Positions 27,924 through 36,308 are shown, numbered from the stretch's first letter. The stretch: DNA of 64,000 bases from Hyphomicrobiales bacterium (GCA_900473795.1 UCMT01000005.1:310001-374000), one strand, 5' to 3'. Numbers and translations: made by a program. The notes: generated by a model not told the origin, from the letters alone.

Positions 27924-29059
27924 CGGGCGGCCTCCCCGTCTCGCTGCGCCAGCGCCTGTTCGATCCGGTCGAGCCACAGCGCGAAACCGACGGCCGGAAT
28001 GCGCTTCTTGGCGCCGAGCAACGTCATCAGCCGGTCGAAGCGGCCACCACCGGCCAGCACCGCCGAGGAGCCGTCGATGACGACCTCGAAGACGAGACCG
28101 GTATAATAATCGAGCGGGCGGCCGAAGGCGGCACGGTAGGTGAGAAGCCCCGGATCGACGCCGGCATTGCCGAGAGCCGCCACCCGCGCATCGAAGCGCG
28201 ACAGGGCGCCGTCCAGCGTCAGGCCGGATTTTTTCGCGAAGGCAAACAGCGCTGCCGGCGCGTCGGCGAGCGGTATGCTCAGCGACAGGAACTCGCGCAG
28301 GAGGCCGAGCGTGCGGCCATCGAGCGCGGTCTTTTCCAGTGCCCGCTTCTCCTTCAGCCTTGCGGCGATTTCCTTCGGGCTGCGGCTGGCATTGGTGGAA
28401 TAGCCGGTTGCTTCCATGGTCTCGTCGAGATGGGCGATCAGCGTCGCGTCATCACCAGACGTAAGCAGCGCCTCGATCTCGGGGCTGAGCCCCGTCACCG
28501 GCTGCGGGCTTGAAAGCCGCGTCAGCAACGCATCGATCTGTGCGGAATTGCCGAAGGCATGGATCAGCCTTTTCTGCCAGCCGGCAGGCAGGCCGCAGGC
28601 GGCGACAACAGCCTCGAAGACCGACTGATCGCCAAGCGTCACCCTCAAGCGCCTGCCCGGCAGACGCGCCGTGAGGATGTCGATGGCATCACCGATGGCA
28701 CGGGCATCGGCGCTGGCGACATCCGTCTCGCCCAGGTCCTCGATGCCGGCCTGGTAGAATTCATTGGCGCCTTCCCGCCGCTGGCGAAAGATTTCGCCGA
28801 GATAGGAATAGCGCTGCGGCGTGCCGGTCGCGGTCTCGATATGGCGCAGGCAGACGGGAATGGTGAATTCCGGCCGCAGGCACAGACTTTTGCCCGTCTC
28901 GCTCTCCGTCATGAAGATGCGGCGGCGCAGGTCTTCGCCCGCCATGTCGAGAAACGGCTCGGCCGGCTGGATCACCGGCGTATCGACGCGCAGCGTTCCC
29001 AGCCGCTCGAAATCGGCGAGTAGATCGGCGGCAAAGGCTGGAAGGTTGATCAGGGGCAT
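27920..29059 (-). CDS. hisZ: ATP phosphoribosyltransferase regulatory subunit
   Basis: HisZ is a catalytically dead histidyl-tRNA synthetase paralogue that completes the HisG short form and senses histidine. The 379-residue product has class II synthetase motif 2-like [28 protein letters not shown] and motif 3-like [29 protein letters not shown], but no anticodon-binding domain. It lies between hisS and hisG on the same strand, consistent with origin by duplication of hisS and the usual alphaproteobacterial order hisS-hisZ-hisG. Confidence 0.94.
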   Translation of the reverse strand: MPLINLPAFAADLLADFERLGTLRVDTPVIQPAEPFLDMAGEDLRRRIFMTESETGKSLCLRPEFTIPVCLRHIETATGTPQRYSYLGEIFRQRREGANEFYQAGIEDLGETDVASADARAIGDAIDILTARLPGRRLRVTLGDQSVFEAVVAACGLPAGWQKRLIHAFGNSAQIDALLTRLSSPQPVTGLSPEIEALLTSGDDATLIAHLDETMEATGYSTNASRSPKEIAARLKEKRALEKTALDGRTLGLLREFLSLSIPLADAPAALFAFAKKSGLTLDGALSRFDARVAALGNAGVDPGLLTYRAAFGRPLDYYTGLVFEVVIDGSSAVLAGGGRFDRLMTLLGAKKRIPAVGFALWLDRIEQALAQRDGEAAR

Positions 29060-29092
29060 GGGACCCCCTCGAACTGGAAGGACAAGAGAAGG

Positions 29093-29124
29093 CCCCTCCC
29101 CAACCCTCCCCACAAGGGGGAGGG
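29093..29124 (+). repeat. Paired intergenic repeat family 1, left copy
   Basis: A 32-base G/C-rich element (CCCCTCCCCAACCCTCCCC..) whose exact reverse complement occurs at 29279-29310. The copies flank 154 bases between hisS and hisZ. Flanking GACAAGA is also shared. It resembles the short palindromic repeats found between rhizobial genes. Confidence 0.85.
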
Positions 29125-29278
29125 AGTTAATCTGCCGCACCTGCCGTTTTTCATATTCAAGTCCTGACGCGAGGCGATCGGTAAAAGGTCGCTGTGCCTG
29201 GTGGAAAATCGTGTTGCAAGCTGATGGCCACGGTCGACTGTTTGATGTCCCCGAGCAGTCGCCGCGCGCGGAACCACC

Positions 29279-29310
29279 CCCTCCCCCTTGTGGGGAGGGT
29301 TGGGGAGGGG
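29279..29310 (-). repeat. Paired intergenic repeat family 1, right copy
   Basis: The inverted copy of the element at 29093-29124, 28 bases downstream (in transcription sense, after) the hisS stop codon. The pair could fold into a long hairpin in the hisS-hisZ transcript. Confidence 0.85.
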
Positions 29311-29338
29311 TCTTGTCGCAACCTTCCCTTCCAACATC

Positions 29339-30952
29339 TTACTCGTTCCGCGCCCGGTCCTCGGCCTGTGCCGCCAGCATCTCGCGGACCTTGGCGACCA
29401 AGTCGCCCTCCGGCACGGAGACCTGCGCGACGCGGGCTTCGCGCCAGGCCGTGTTGTCCTCGATCTCGCCGGAGAGGCGCTTGCCCTCGATCAGGTCCTT
29501 GATCTGCACGACACCTTGGGCCCGTTCGTCGCCGCCCTGGATGATGGCGAGCGGCGAGCCGCGGCGGTCGGCATATTTCAGCTGGTCGCCGAAATTCTTC
29601 TTGTTGCCCTGGTACATTTCGGCGCGGATGCCGGCATGGCGCAGCTGTTGCGTGAACTGCTGGTACTTGCCGAGGCTTTCCGTGTCGCGGTCCATGACGC
29701 AGACGACGACCGGTGCGATCACCTCTTCCATGCCGAGCTTGCCGAGATTCTTCAGCGCCGTCATCAGCCGCGAGACGCCGATCGAAAAGCCGGTCGCCGG
29801 CACCGGCTGGCCCATGAAGCGCGAGACGAGGCCGTCATAACGCCCGCCGCCGCCGACCGAGCCGAAGACGACCTTTTCGCCCTTTTCGTTGGTGACGGCG
29901 AACTGGAGTTCGGCTTCGAAAACGGGGCCAGTGTAGTATTCAAGGCCGCGGACGACGGAGGGGTCGATGCGTATTCTTTTAGAACCATACCCAGCGGCGT
30001 TCGCGAGCGCTGCGATGGTCCGAAGTTCTTCTATGCCTTGAAGCGCTGTCGCATTGTCACCAGCCACTCGACGCAGCCCATCAACCGTTTCCAAGTTATC
30101 GGTGACAAAAGTTTTCCCACCGATAGCATACGACTGCATGTCTGAAACGTCGCGATTGCTTGCATCCTCAAGAGGTACGCCATGCGCGGTGCCGGATGCT
30201 GTAACGGCGATGAACCGGGCAAGTCTTTCTATCTGCTCTTCGTTGAGCCCCGCGCCCTTGGTGAAATCACCACTCTCATCCTTGCGGCCGGAGCCGAGCA
30301 GCAGCTTGACGCCCTCCGGTCCAAACTTGTCGAGCTTGTCGATCGCCCTGAGCACATTCAGCCTTCGCCCGGCATTCTCCTGGCCACCAAGCCCGATCGC
30401 CTCGAGTACGCCGTCGAGCACCTTGCGGTTGTTGACCCGGATCACATAATCCCCGCGCTTGATGCCGAGCGCTTCCATCGTGTCGGCCATCATCATGCAC
30501 ATTTCGGCATCAGCCTGGACGCCGGCGGCGCCCACCGTGTCGGCGTCGAACTGCATGAACTGGCGGAAGCGGCCGGGGCCCGGCTTCTCGTTGCGGAAGA
30601 CGTAGCCGGCGCGGTAGGTGCGGTAAGGGAGCTGGATGTCGTTGAAATTTTCCGCAACGTGGCGGGCGAGCGGGGCGGTCAGATCGTAGCGGGCGCTAAT
30701 CCACTGCTCGTCATCATCCTGCAGCGAGAAGACGCCTTCGTTCGGGCGGTCGGCGTCGGGCAGGAATTTGCCGAGCGCGTCGGTATATTCGAACAGCGGC
30801 GTCTCGACCGGATCGAAACCGTAGCGCTCGTAGACTTCGCGGATCTTGCCGGTCATCTCGTCGACGGCACGGATATCGGCGGCGGAGCGATCGACGAAAC
30901 CGCGCGGCAGGCGGGCTTTCAGCTTCTGGGGCTTCTTCTTTTTATCGTTCAT
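29339..30952 (-). CDS. hisS: Histidyl-tRNA synthetase with internal mosaic segment
   Basis: HisRS charges tRNA-His. The 537-residue protein has class II motif 1 ([20 protein letters not shown]), motif 2 ([29 protein letters not shown]), the HisA motif [22 protein letters not shown] and motif 3 ([33 protein letters not shown]), then the anticodon-binding domain. It is about 30 residues longer than the rhizobial HisRS I remember. DNA coding for residues about 240-330 (roughly 29960-30280) uses visibly more A/T-ending codons than the rest of the gene, as though from another source. All catalytic motifs remain intact, so the gene should be functional. Confidence 0.95.
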   Translation of the reverse strand: MNDKKKKPQKLKARLPRGFVDRSAADIRAVDEMTGKIREVYERYGFDPVETPLFEYTDALGKFLPDADRPNEGVFSLQDDDEQWISARYDLTAPLARHVAENFNDIQLPYRTYRAGYVFRNEKPGPGRFRQFMQFDADTVGAAGVQADAEMCMMMADTMEALGIKRGDYVIRVNNRKVLDGVLEAIGLGGQENAGRRLNVLRAIDKLDKFGPEGVKLLLGSGRKDESGDFTKGAGLNEEQIERLARFIAVTASGTAHGVPLEDASNRDVSDMQSYAIGGKTFVTDNLETVDGLRRVAGDNATALQGIEELRTIAALANAAGYGSKRIRIDPSVVRGLEYYTGPVFEAELQFAVTNEKGEKVVFGSVGGGGRYDGLVSRFMGQPVPATGFSIGVSRLMTALKNLGKLGMEEVIAPVVVCVMDRDTESLGKYQQFTQQLRHAGIRAEMYQGNKKNFGDQLKYADRRGSPLAIIQGGDERAQGVVQIKDLIEGKRLSGEIEDNTAWREARVAQVSVPEGDLVAKVREMLAAQAEDRARNE

Positions 30953-30975
30953 GGGGGTCCGCACTTTCAGCGTCG

Positions 30976-31011
30976 ATCGGTCATGGTTGATCGGTCATTT
31001 TAATCGGTCAT
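30976..31011 (+). repeat. Three direct copies of ATCGGTCAT upstream of hisS
   Basis: ATCGGTCAT starts at 30976, 30990 and 31003. On the transcribed (minus) strand each copy reads ATGACCGAT and opens a very short frame (MTD, MTDQP, MTDRR) before the hisS start codon. Function, if any, is unknown. Confidence 0.6.
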
Positions 31012-31164
31012 GGGAATTGGCGCTTTCCCTATCCGATCAGGGCCAAGGCGGCAAGTCTCTGCGCGCTTTCGGACTGGCTGATGCGCGTCGTGCGCGCGCA
31101 CCGAAATTTTGTCTCCCTGCCTGTCGTTCGTCCAAAACCGCTGCACAGATTTGCGTGGCATGCG

Positions 31165-31794
31165 CTACAGCGGCCGCGACAGCGTATCCCAGTTATGGAT
31201 CACCGCGCCCTCGGCCATCGGCGCCTCGGCTTCAGGAATGAGGATGGAATGGGTGTCGCCGCGGATGACGCCCTTCAACTCCGACTGGAAGCTGATCCGC
31301 TTGAACTGCACGAAGCCGTCCGGAATGGTCGTCACCGACATCGAGGCCCCGCCGTAGAAATCGATGCTGGCAAGCTCGCCCGCCTTGAGGCTGGAGACGA
31401 TGGCGCGGTCCTCGATGAAGTCATGGTAGAGCCCGGTCATGTAGCGGCGGATGCTCTTGCCGACCATCGCCCGCATCTGCGGCGTTTCGGCAAATTCCTG
31501 CCGCGAGCCGGCGAGATAGCGGATATCCTCGCCTTCCCAGAGGTTGCGGCTGTCACGGGCATTGACGATCGACCGCAACAGCACCTTTCCGGCATAGACA
31601 TCGGCCCGGCGCAGGAAATCGACGATCGCGCCCGTGGCGCGCAGATCGGGCGTCGAGATGCCACGCTCCCAGCGCGAAACCGTCGGCAGGGAAAAGCCAA
31701 GCTTCCAGGCGATATCGCTCTGGCTCAAACCCGCCTTCAGCCGGTAGTCCCGCAACTGCCTGACCAGTTCGCCCTGCACCAAAATCGCCGACAT
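31165..31794 (-). CDS. XRE-family transcriptional regulator
   Basis: The 209-residue protein begins with a Cro/CI helix-turn-helix (LRDYRLKAGLSQSDIAWKLGFSLPTVSRWERG, residues about 14-46). The C-terminal 150 residues contain no domain I can name; DIRYLAGSRQEFAETPQMRAMVG and the rest may form a small-molecule sensing domain of a PAS-like kind, which is a guess. It is divergent from the PAS-like gene B, and an aaggatt/aatcctt inverted repeat lies between them, so auto-regulation and control of gene B are plausible. Confidence 0.8.
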   Translation of the reverse strand: MSAILVQGELVRQLRDYRLKAGLSQSDIAWKLGFSLPTVSRWERGISTPDLRATGAIVDFLRRADVYAGKVLLRSIVNARDSRNLWEGEDIRYLAGSRQEFAETPQMRAMVGKSIRRYMTGLYHDFIEDRAIVSSLKAGELASIDFYGGASMSVTTIPDGFVQFKRISFQSELKGVIRGDTHSILIPEAEAPMAEGAVIHNWDTLSRPL

Positions 31795-31843
31795 GTCGTC
31801 TTTTCTAAAATCCAGGATTGAGTAACTTGCAGAATCAAAACCG

Positions 31844-31868
31844 AAGGATTAGCAAATGATCAATCCTT
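31844..31868. promoter_or_regulatory. Putative operator between XRE regulator and PAS-like gene B
   Basis: AAGGATT and AATCCTT form a perfect 7-bp inverted repeat with an 11-base spacer. A further half-site AGGATT lies at about 31814. Position 50 bases ahead of the regulator start fits an auto-regulatory site. Confidence 0.5.
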
Positions 31869-32075
31869 GGCATTTAAGTTGCGGTTTTTGTGCATTATTT
31901 TCAATTTCATGGGAGCGTTTCACGCAGTCTGCAACGGAACGATGAGAGACAAGAACAATTCTTTTTTCCCGGCGGGTAAAGCCCTATTTCGCGGCGCGAC
32001 CAGCTTAATGGCAAAAACTGTCCCGTTTTTGCAAAAGCCGCCCGTGCGGCGGGAGAGCAAGGAGCGGAAGACGGC

Positions 32076-32492
32076 ATGCTGCAGTTGATGAAACCGGGAT
32101 TCGGCAGGATCCTGCCCGAAGACAGCCGCGCTCATGAAGAATGGGTCCAGACGCTGGTGGGACGGAACTATCTTGTCGAAAGATGGCATTGCGACCTTTC
32201 CACCGGCATATTCGCCATCGGCGAGACCACCAAGACACGACACGGCCTTGGCGACACGCTCTGCGGATTGCTGGACATCATCCGCAACTATCACGAGGAT
32301 CATCACACGACAGTGCTCAACATCCTCGAACAGGCCACCGCTGCGGCCTCCTCCTTCTGCTTCTGCACGTCGCTGCAGGAAGCGGGTGGCGCCACCATGC
32401 CGGTTTTCTGCGTCGGCACCTCGACCATGGGCGCTCCACCGGCCGGCGGGCGCATGCAGGGCATCTTCGCCTTCGCACTGGCAGGCGGCTGA
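32076..32492 (+). CDS. Stand-alone PAS-like small protein (paralogue B)
   Basis: This 138-residue protein is the paralogue of the one at 23935-24384 (ungapped alignment over residues 37-133). It opens with W-HCDLSTGIFAIGE, followed by RHGLGDTLCGLLDIIRNYHED, VLNILEQATAAASSFCFCTS and MPVFCVGTS. The WxxDLSTG...GLLDIIRNYHEDH pattern resembles PAS_3 domains (W-x-D-L-x-TG ... HPED). There are five cysteines, three shared with paralogue A. The ATG at 32076 has AAGGAG upstream. No output domain follows. It is divergent from the XRE regulator and precedes the DUF305 cluster by 68 bases, so it may be a sensor partner for that regulator. Confidence 0.7.
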   Translation: MLQLMKPGFGRILPEDSRAHEEWVQTLVGRNYLVERWHCDLSTGIFAIGETTKTRHGLGDTLCGLLDIIRNYHEDHHTTVLNILEQATAAASSFCFCTSLQEAGGATMPVFCVGTSTMGAPPAGGRMQGIFAFALAGG

Positions 32493-32560
32493 ACCGTCTT
32501 TTCAGGAAAGCGCGATCTGCGGGTCTTTTCTTTGGTCGGCCGCACTCCTATCTTGGCGTC

Positions 32561-32932
32561 ATGCGCGCCGTCATCCTCATCACTGCCCTCTTCTGTGCCC
32601 TGATCAGCGGCTGGACGGCTTCGCTCGCCCGGGTGCAGGATCTGGGCGGCATGGTGACGATGCATCATACCCGCGCATCCGCGGACCACGGCGCATCTGC
32701 AACCTCTGGACGGGATCACTGCGCGCCCGACGCGAAAAACTGCGATCATCATCCGCAGACGGTGCATCCGCTGCTCTGCGCGGCCTGTTTCGCCGTCGTC
32801 CTCGACACGCCTGATCTCGGCAGAGCCGAGCCTACCGGCTCGGCAATCCGGCCGCGGCCGCAAAAGCCACTGCAGGCGACAGCCCTCGAACCACAGTTCC
32901 CACCTCCCAAAACATTGCTCTCGACTTCCTGA
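32561..32932 (+). CDS. Small exported Cys/His-rich protein
   Basis: The 123-residue product has an N-terminal hydrophobic segment (MRAVILITALFCALISGWTASLA), a likely signal peptide or anchor. The mature part carries a His/Cys cluster: HH, DHGAS, DHCAPDAKNCDHHPQTVHPLLCAACF. This composition suggests periplasmic metal binding, possibly copper, and recalls DUF2946-type proteins; that is an inference. It lies 52 bases before the DUF305 gene in the same orientation. I do not recognise a named family. Confidence 0.6.
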   Translation: MRAVILITALFCALISGWTASLARVQDLGGMVTMHHTRASADHGASATSGRDHCAPDAKNCDHHPQTVHPLLCAACFAVVLDTPDLGRAEPTGSAIRPRPQKPLQATALEPQFPPPKTLLSTS

Positions 32933-32984
32933 ACGCGGAGACAACTCCGCATTTACGATTTTCAGAAACGAAAGAGAGCACAAG

Positions 32985-33374
32985 ATGTCTCTGAGATACC
33001 TCATGGCCGCCGCTGCGCTGGCCCTAACCTTCACCGCCCCCGTCGCCGCGCAGGAGATGGACCACAGCAAGATGGATCACGGCTCCATGCAGGGCATGAG
33101 CGAGTCGAAGGGCGATACAGGTCCGTCCAGCAAGGCCTTTGCCAAGGCCAATGCGAAGATGCATGAAGGGATGGACATCACCTTCAGCGGCAACACCGAT
33201 GCCGACTTCGTGCGCGGCATGATCGCCCATCACCAGGGGGCGATCGACATGGCGAAGATCGAACTTGAATACGGCAAGGATGCCGAACTGCGCAAACTCG
33301 CCGAAGACATCGTTTCCGCCCAGGAAGCGGAGATCAGGATGATGAAGGAATGGCTCGCCAGGAACGGCGGCTGA
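32985..33374 (+). CDS. DUF305 family periplasmic protein
   Basis: The 129-residue product has a cleavable signal peptide ending ALTFTAPVAAQE. A Met/His/Asp stretch, MDHSKMDHGSMQGM, follows, resembling copper-binding methionine motifs. The DUF305 core contains DFVRGMIAHHQGAIDMAKIEL, the family signature with conserved HHQ. A DUF305 protein, CopM of Synechocystis, binds copper and supports copper tolerance, so a metal-binding role is likely here. Its neighbours (upstream Cys/His-rich exported protein, downstream small membrane protein) support a small periplasmic metal-handling cluster. Confidence 0.85.
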   Translation: MSLRYLMAAAALALTFTAPVAAQEMDHSKMDHGSMQGMSESKGDTGPSSKAFAKANAKMHEGMDITFSGNTDADFVRGMIAHHQGAIDMAKIELEYGKDAELRKLAEDIVSAQEAEIRMMKEWLARNGG

Positions 33375-33497
33375 TCCTCCATTCATAAAGAGCGACGCCG
33401 GAGCTTGTCTCCGGCGTCTGCGCGACACCTCTTTTCGCCCCACGTTGACCGAAGACAATGACAGGCACATAATTCTGTCAGGGTGTGGGAGGACATC

Positions 33498-33692
33498 ATG
33501 AAGATATTCAAGAATATTGCCGGCATCTTCGTCATATTGCTCGGCGGTCTCTGGATGCTACAAGGTTCCAATATCATTACTGGCAGTCCCATGTCGGACA
33601 ACAAGGAATGGCTGGTGATCGGCGCCATGCTGGTGATCTTCGGCGCGGTTCTTCTCTATATGAACAACAGACCGACGGCCCGCTTGCACTGA
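33498..33692 (+). CDS. Small two-span membrane protein
   Basis: This 64-residue protein has two hydrophobic helices (IFKNIAGIFVILLGGLWMLQG and WLVIGAMLVIFGAVLLYM) joined by a short polar turn (NIITGSPMSDNKE). GGGAGGA lies before the ATG at 33498. The pattern matches a common proteobacterial family of tiny inner-membrane proteins of unknown function. It follows DUF305 by 123 bases and may belong to the same transcript. Confidence 0.7.
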   Translation: MKIFKNIAGIFVILLGGLWMLQGSNIITGSPMSDNKEWLVIGAMLVIFGAVLLYMNNRPTARLH

Positions 33693-33710
33693 GGATGGGG
33701 CGAGAGCGGT

Positions 33711-34340
33711 TTACGGGCGCACGAAAGACGCCCGCATCTGCTCGATCTTTTCCCGGCAACAACATCCTTCGACATGGTCGTTGACCAGACCCATTGCCTG
33801 CATGAAGGCATAGACCGTGGTCGGGCCGACGAAGGTCCAGCCGCGCTTTTTCAAATCCTTCGATATTGCCAGTGACGTTGGCGTCGTCGGATTGGCGGCG
33901 ATTGCCTCGTAGGTGACGGCCTTCGGCCGCTCGTTGGCGCCCGGCTCATGGCTCCAGAAATAGCGCGCGAGCGTGCCGAATTCGGCTTTCAATTCCTGCG
34001 CCCGCTTCGCATTGTTGATCGTCGAGACGATCTTGCCGCGATGCCGGACGATACCGGCGTCGACGAGGCAGCGTTCGACATCGGCATCGCCGAAGGTGGC
34101 GACCACATCGAAATCGAACCCGGCGAAGGCGGCGCGGAAGGCTTCCCGCTTTCTGAGGATGGTCAGCCAGGACAGGCCGGACTGGAACCCTTCGAGGCAG
34201 ATCTTCTCGAACAGCCGGATATCGTCGGCCATCGGACGGCCCCACTCTTCATCATGGTAACGCTGGTAGTCTTCCAGATTGGCATGCCAGGCGCAACGGT
34301 CGCGACCGTCCTCGCCGGTGATGATTCCCCTTGCCGTCAC
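33711..34340 (-). CDS. tag: DNA-3-methyladenine glycosylase I
   Basis: Tag removes 3-methyladenine from alkylated DNA. The 209-residue protein has RCAWHANLEDYQRYHDEEWGRP, typical of the N-terminus with the zinc-binding Cys, then FEKICLEGFQSGLSWLTILRKREAFR and WTFVGPTTVYAFMQAMGLVNDHVEGC, where the zinc His and Cys lie. GTG at 34340 is chosen, because AGGGAG precedes it; a TTG thirteen codons upstream is the alternative. It is transcribed away from the L,D-transpeptidase genes and converges on the small membrane-protein gene. Confidence 0.93.
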   Translation of the reverse strand: MTARGIITGEDGRDRCAWHANLEDYQRYHDEEWGRPMADDIRLFEKICLEGFQSGLSWLTILRKREAFRAAFAGFDFDVVATFGDADVERCLVDAGIVRHRGKIVSTINNAKRAQELKAEFGTLARYFWSHEPGANERPKAVTYEAIAANPTTPTSLAISKDLKKRGWTFVGPTTVYAFMQAMGLVNDHVEGCCCREKIEQMRASFVRP

Positions 34341-34591
34341 GCGTTTCTCCCTGCTTTTCCGTGCTTTACCATTTGCCAACCATAGTCCTAAAGCGGGCGA
34401 TAACCCTACCCAAAGCTTTATCGGCTGGAATGCCTTTTAATGAATGGCCATTTACCATTCGCTCGCTCACCGGTGCCACCATCGCCCCATTCCGCCAAGC
34501 CCATTGGCGTTCATATCCCGCCCGCCGTCCATCCAGCCTGCGGACGGCGGAGCTATGAGACAGTCCCGGCGAAAGGTAGCGAGTCCGCCCG

Positions 34592-35356
34592 ATGATGAAG
34601 AAAACCCTGATCCTTGCGACGTCCCTGTTCGTTGCATTTTCCAGCCTCGCGGAAGCGCAGGACCGCTATCAGAACCGCCCGCCGGTGATTATCAGCCCGG
34701 ACCTGACAGCCCCCTGGGTCACCCAGCTCGGCGGCAGCGTCCAGCCGGTCGTCTACCGTCAGCAGCGCCCTATAGACGTTCAGAGCGAGCGCGCCACCCG
34801 AAAACAATATCTGCTCCAGCGCCGTGTCAAACGCTCCGGCGTTGCCGTCGCGCAGCCGGTCGCCATGACCCGCGCCCAGAGGCCCGCGCAGCGCCAGTTC
34901 GATCCGCAATTCCTGCCGCAAACGGTTGCCTACGAAACCCAGGAAAAGCCGGGCACGATCGTCATCGATACCAACAGCCGCTTTCTCTACCTCGTCACCG
35001 GCAATGGGCAAGCGCGGCGCTACGGCGTCGGCGTCGGCAAGCCGGGCTTCGAATGGGCCGGCGTCCACAAGGTGACCCGCAAGTCCGAATGGCCGGTCTG
35101 GACGCCGCCATCCGAAATGATCGCCCGTGAAGCGGCCAAGGGACATTATCTGCCGGTCAGCATGGAGGGCGGCCCGGCCAATCCGCTCGGCGCCCGCGCC
35201 ATGTATCTCGGCTCGACGCTCTACCGCATCCACGGCACCAACGCTCCCTGGTCGATCGGATTTGCCGTCTCGTCCGGCTGCATCCGCATGCGCAACGAGG
35301 ACGTGGTCGATCTCTACGAGCGCGTCAAAATCGGTACCAAGGTCGTCGTGATCTAA
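34592..35356 (+). CDS. L,D-transpeptidase (YkuD domain), first tandem copy
   Basis: This 254-residue exported enzyme would form 3-3 peptidoglycan crosslinks or anchor proteins to the wall. It has an N-terminal signal peptide (TLILATSLFVAFSSLAEAQ), a poorly conserved linker of about 100 residues, and a C-terminal YkuD domain with PGTIVIDTNSRFLYLV and the catalytic YRIHGTNAPWSIGFAVSSGCIRMRNEDV (HGT..S.GC.R, nucleophile Cys). It sits directly before a paralogue in the same orientation. Rhizobiales lean heavily on L,D-crosslinks for unipolar growth, and many copies per genome are normal. Confidence 0.93.
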   Translation: MMKKTLILATSLFVAFSSLAEAQDRYQNRPPVIISPDLTAPWVTQLGGSVQPVVYRQQRPIDVQSERATRKQYLLQRRVKRSGVAVAQPVAMTRAQRPAQRQFDPQFLPQTVAYETQEKPGTIVIDTNSRFLYLVTGNGQARRYGVGVGKPGFEWAGVHKVTRKSEWPVWTPPSEMIAREAAKGHYLPVSMEGGPANPLGARAMYLGSTLYRIHGTNAPWSIGFAVSSGCIRMRNEDVVDLYERVKIGTKVVVI

Positions 35357-35370
35357 GCCATCGCCTACCC

Positions 35371-35400
35371 GCCGAAAGGCCAATAACGTGGCCTTTCGGC
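35371..35400 (+). terminator. Hairpin between the two L,D-transpeptidase genes
   Basis: GCCGAAAGGCC and GGCCTTTCGGC form a perfect 11-bp stem with an 8-base loop, 15 bases past the first gene. No T run follows, so it may terminate weakly or protect the mRNA end. Confidence 0.6.
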
Positions 35401-35526
35401 AACAGCAGCTCCCGACGTAACAGGTATAACGATCAGATTTCCTCTATCCAAGACGCGTTAGACTTGCGTAAAACGCAATATTGAATAGCGTCTCGCAGCT
35501 TGGGACCGGATGAGGGAAATCTGTCG

Positions 35527-36219
35527 ATGAACTATGCCTTGCAGACATTGGCCGCAATCGGGTTTGCGGCCGCTGTTACTTTCGGCGCGTCGAGCGCTTC
35601 GGCTTTCATGCCGGGTCAGCCCGCAACCACGCAGTCCACACCGGACGTCACGCTGGTGGCGATGGAGAAGAAGCCGGCGAAGAAATTCTGGCGCACCAAG
35701 GTGCGGCTCACGACCGACGAGGCGCCCGGCACCATCATCGTCGATACCAACAACAAGTACCTTTATTACATCGAGGGCCCGAACCGGGCCACCCGCTACG
35801 GCATCGGCGTCGGTCGCGAAGGCTTCGGCTGGTCGGGCCTCGTCAAGGTGCAGCGCAAGGCGGAATGGCCGGGCTGGACGCCGCCGCCGGAAATGATCAT
35901 CCGCGAACGCAAGAAGGGCCGCATCCTTCCGGCCTACCAGGAAGGCGGCATCGACAATCCGCTCGGCGCCCGGGCGCTCTACCTCTACAAGGGCAAGAGC
36001 GATTCCGGTTTCCGTATCCATGGCACCAACCAGCCTTGGACGATCGGCCAGAACATGTCTTCGGGCTGCATCCGCATGATGAACAAGGATGTCGAACACC
36101 TCTATGAGCGTGCCGGCATCGGCACCAAGGTCATCGTCGTCGGCCCCGGCAACAAGCAGGGCGATGTGTCCTATGACGATCGCGGCGTGGACATCCTGCG
36201 CACCATCTTCGGCGGCTGA
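35527..36219 (+). CDS. L,D-transpeptidase (YkuD domain), second tandem copy
   Basis: A 230-residue paralogue of the preceding gene. It has a signal peptide (LQTLAAIGFAAAVTFGASSASA), a shorter linker, and a YkuD domain with APGTIIVDTNNKYLYYI, the EWPGWTPPPEMI block shared by both copies, and the catalytic FRIHGTNQPWTIGQNMSSGCIRMMNKDV. The catalytic His-Gly-Thr and Ser-x-Gly-Cys-x-Arg elements are intact, so both copies should be active. It starts 170 bases after copy one and ends before a good terminator. Confidence 0.93.
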   Translation: MNYALQTLAAIGFAAAVTFGASSASAFMPGQPATTQSTPDVTLVAMEKKPAKKFWRTKVRLTTDEAPGTIIVDTNNKYLYYIEGPNRATRYGIGVGREGFGWSGLVKVQRKAEWPGWTPPPEMIIRERKKGRILPAYQEGGIDNPLGARALYLYKGKSDSGFRIHGTNQPWTIGQNMSSGCIRMMNKDVEHLYERAGIGTKVIVVGPGNKQGDVSYDDRGVDILRTIFGG

Positions 36220-36242
36220 TCACTCAGCATCGGTAGTATCGA

Positions 36243-36270
36243 AAGCGTCCGCTTCGGCGGGCGCTTTTTT
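36243..36270 (+). terminator. Rho-independent terminator after second L,D-transpeptidase
   Basis: AAGCGTCCGC, loop TTCG, GCGGGCGCTT, followed by TTTT: a 10-bp stem with one G-U pair and a T run, 23 bases after the stop codon. Confidence 0.9.
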
Positions 36271-36308
36271 GTTTGCCGGTTCGGACCTGACGCACTGCCG
36301 ATGTCCGT

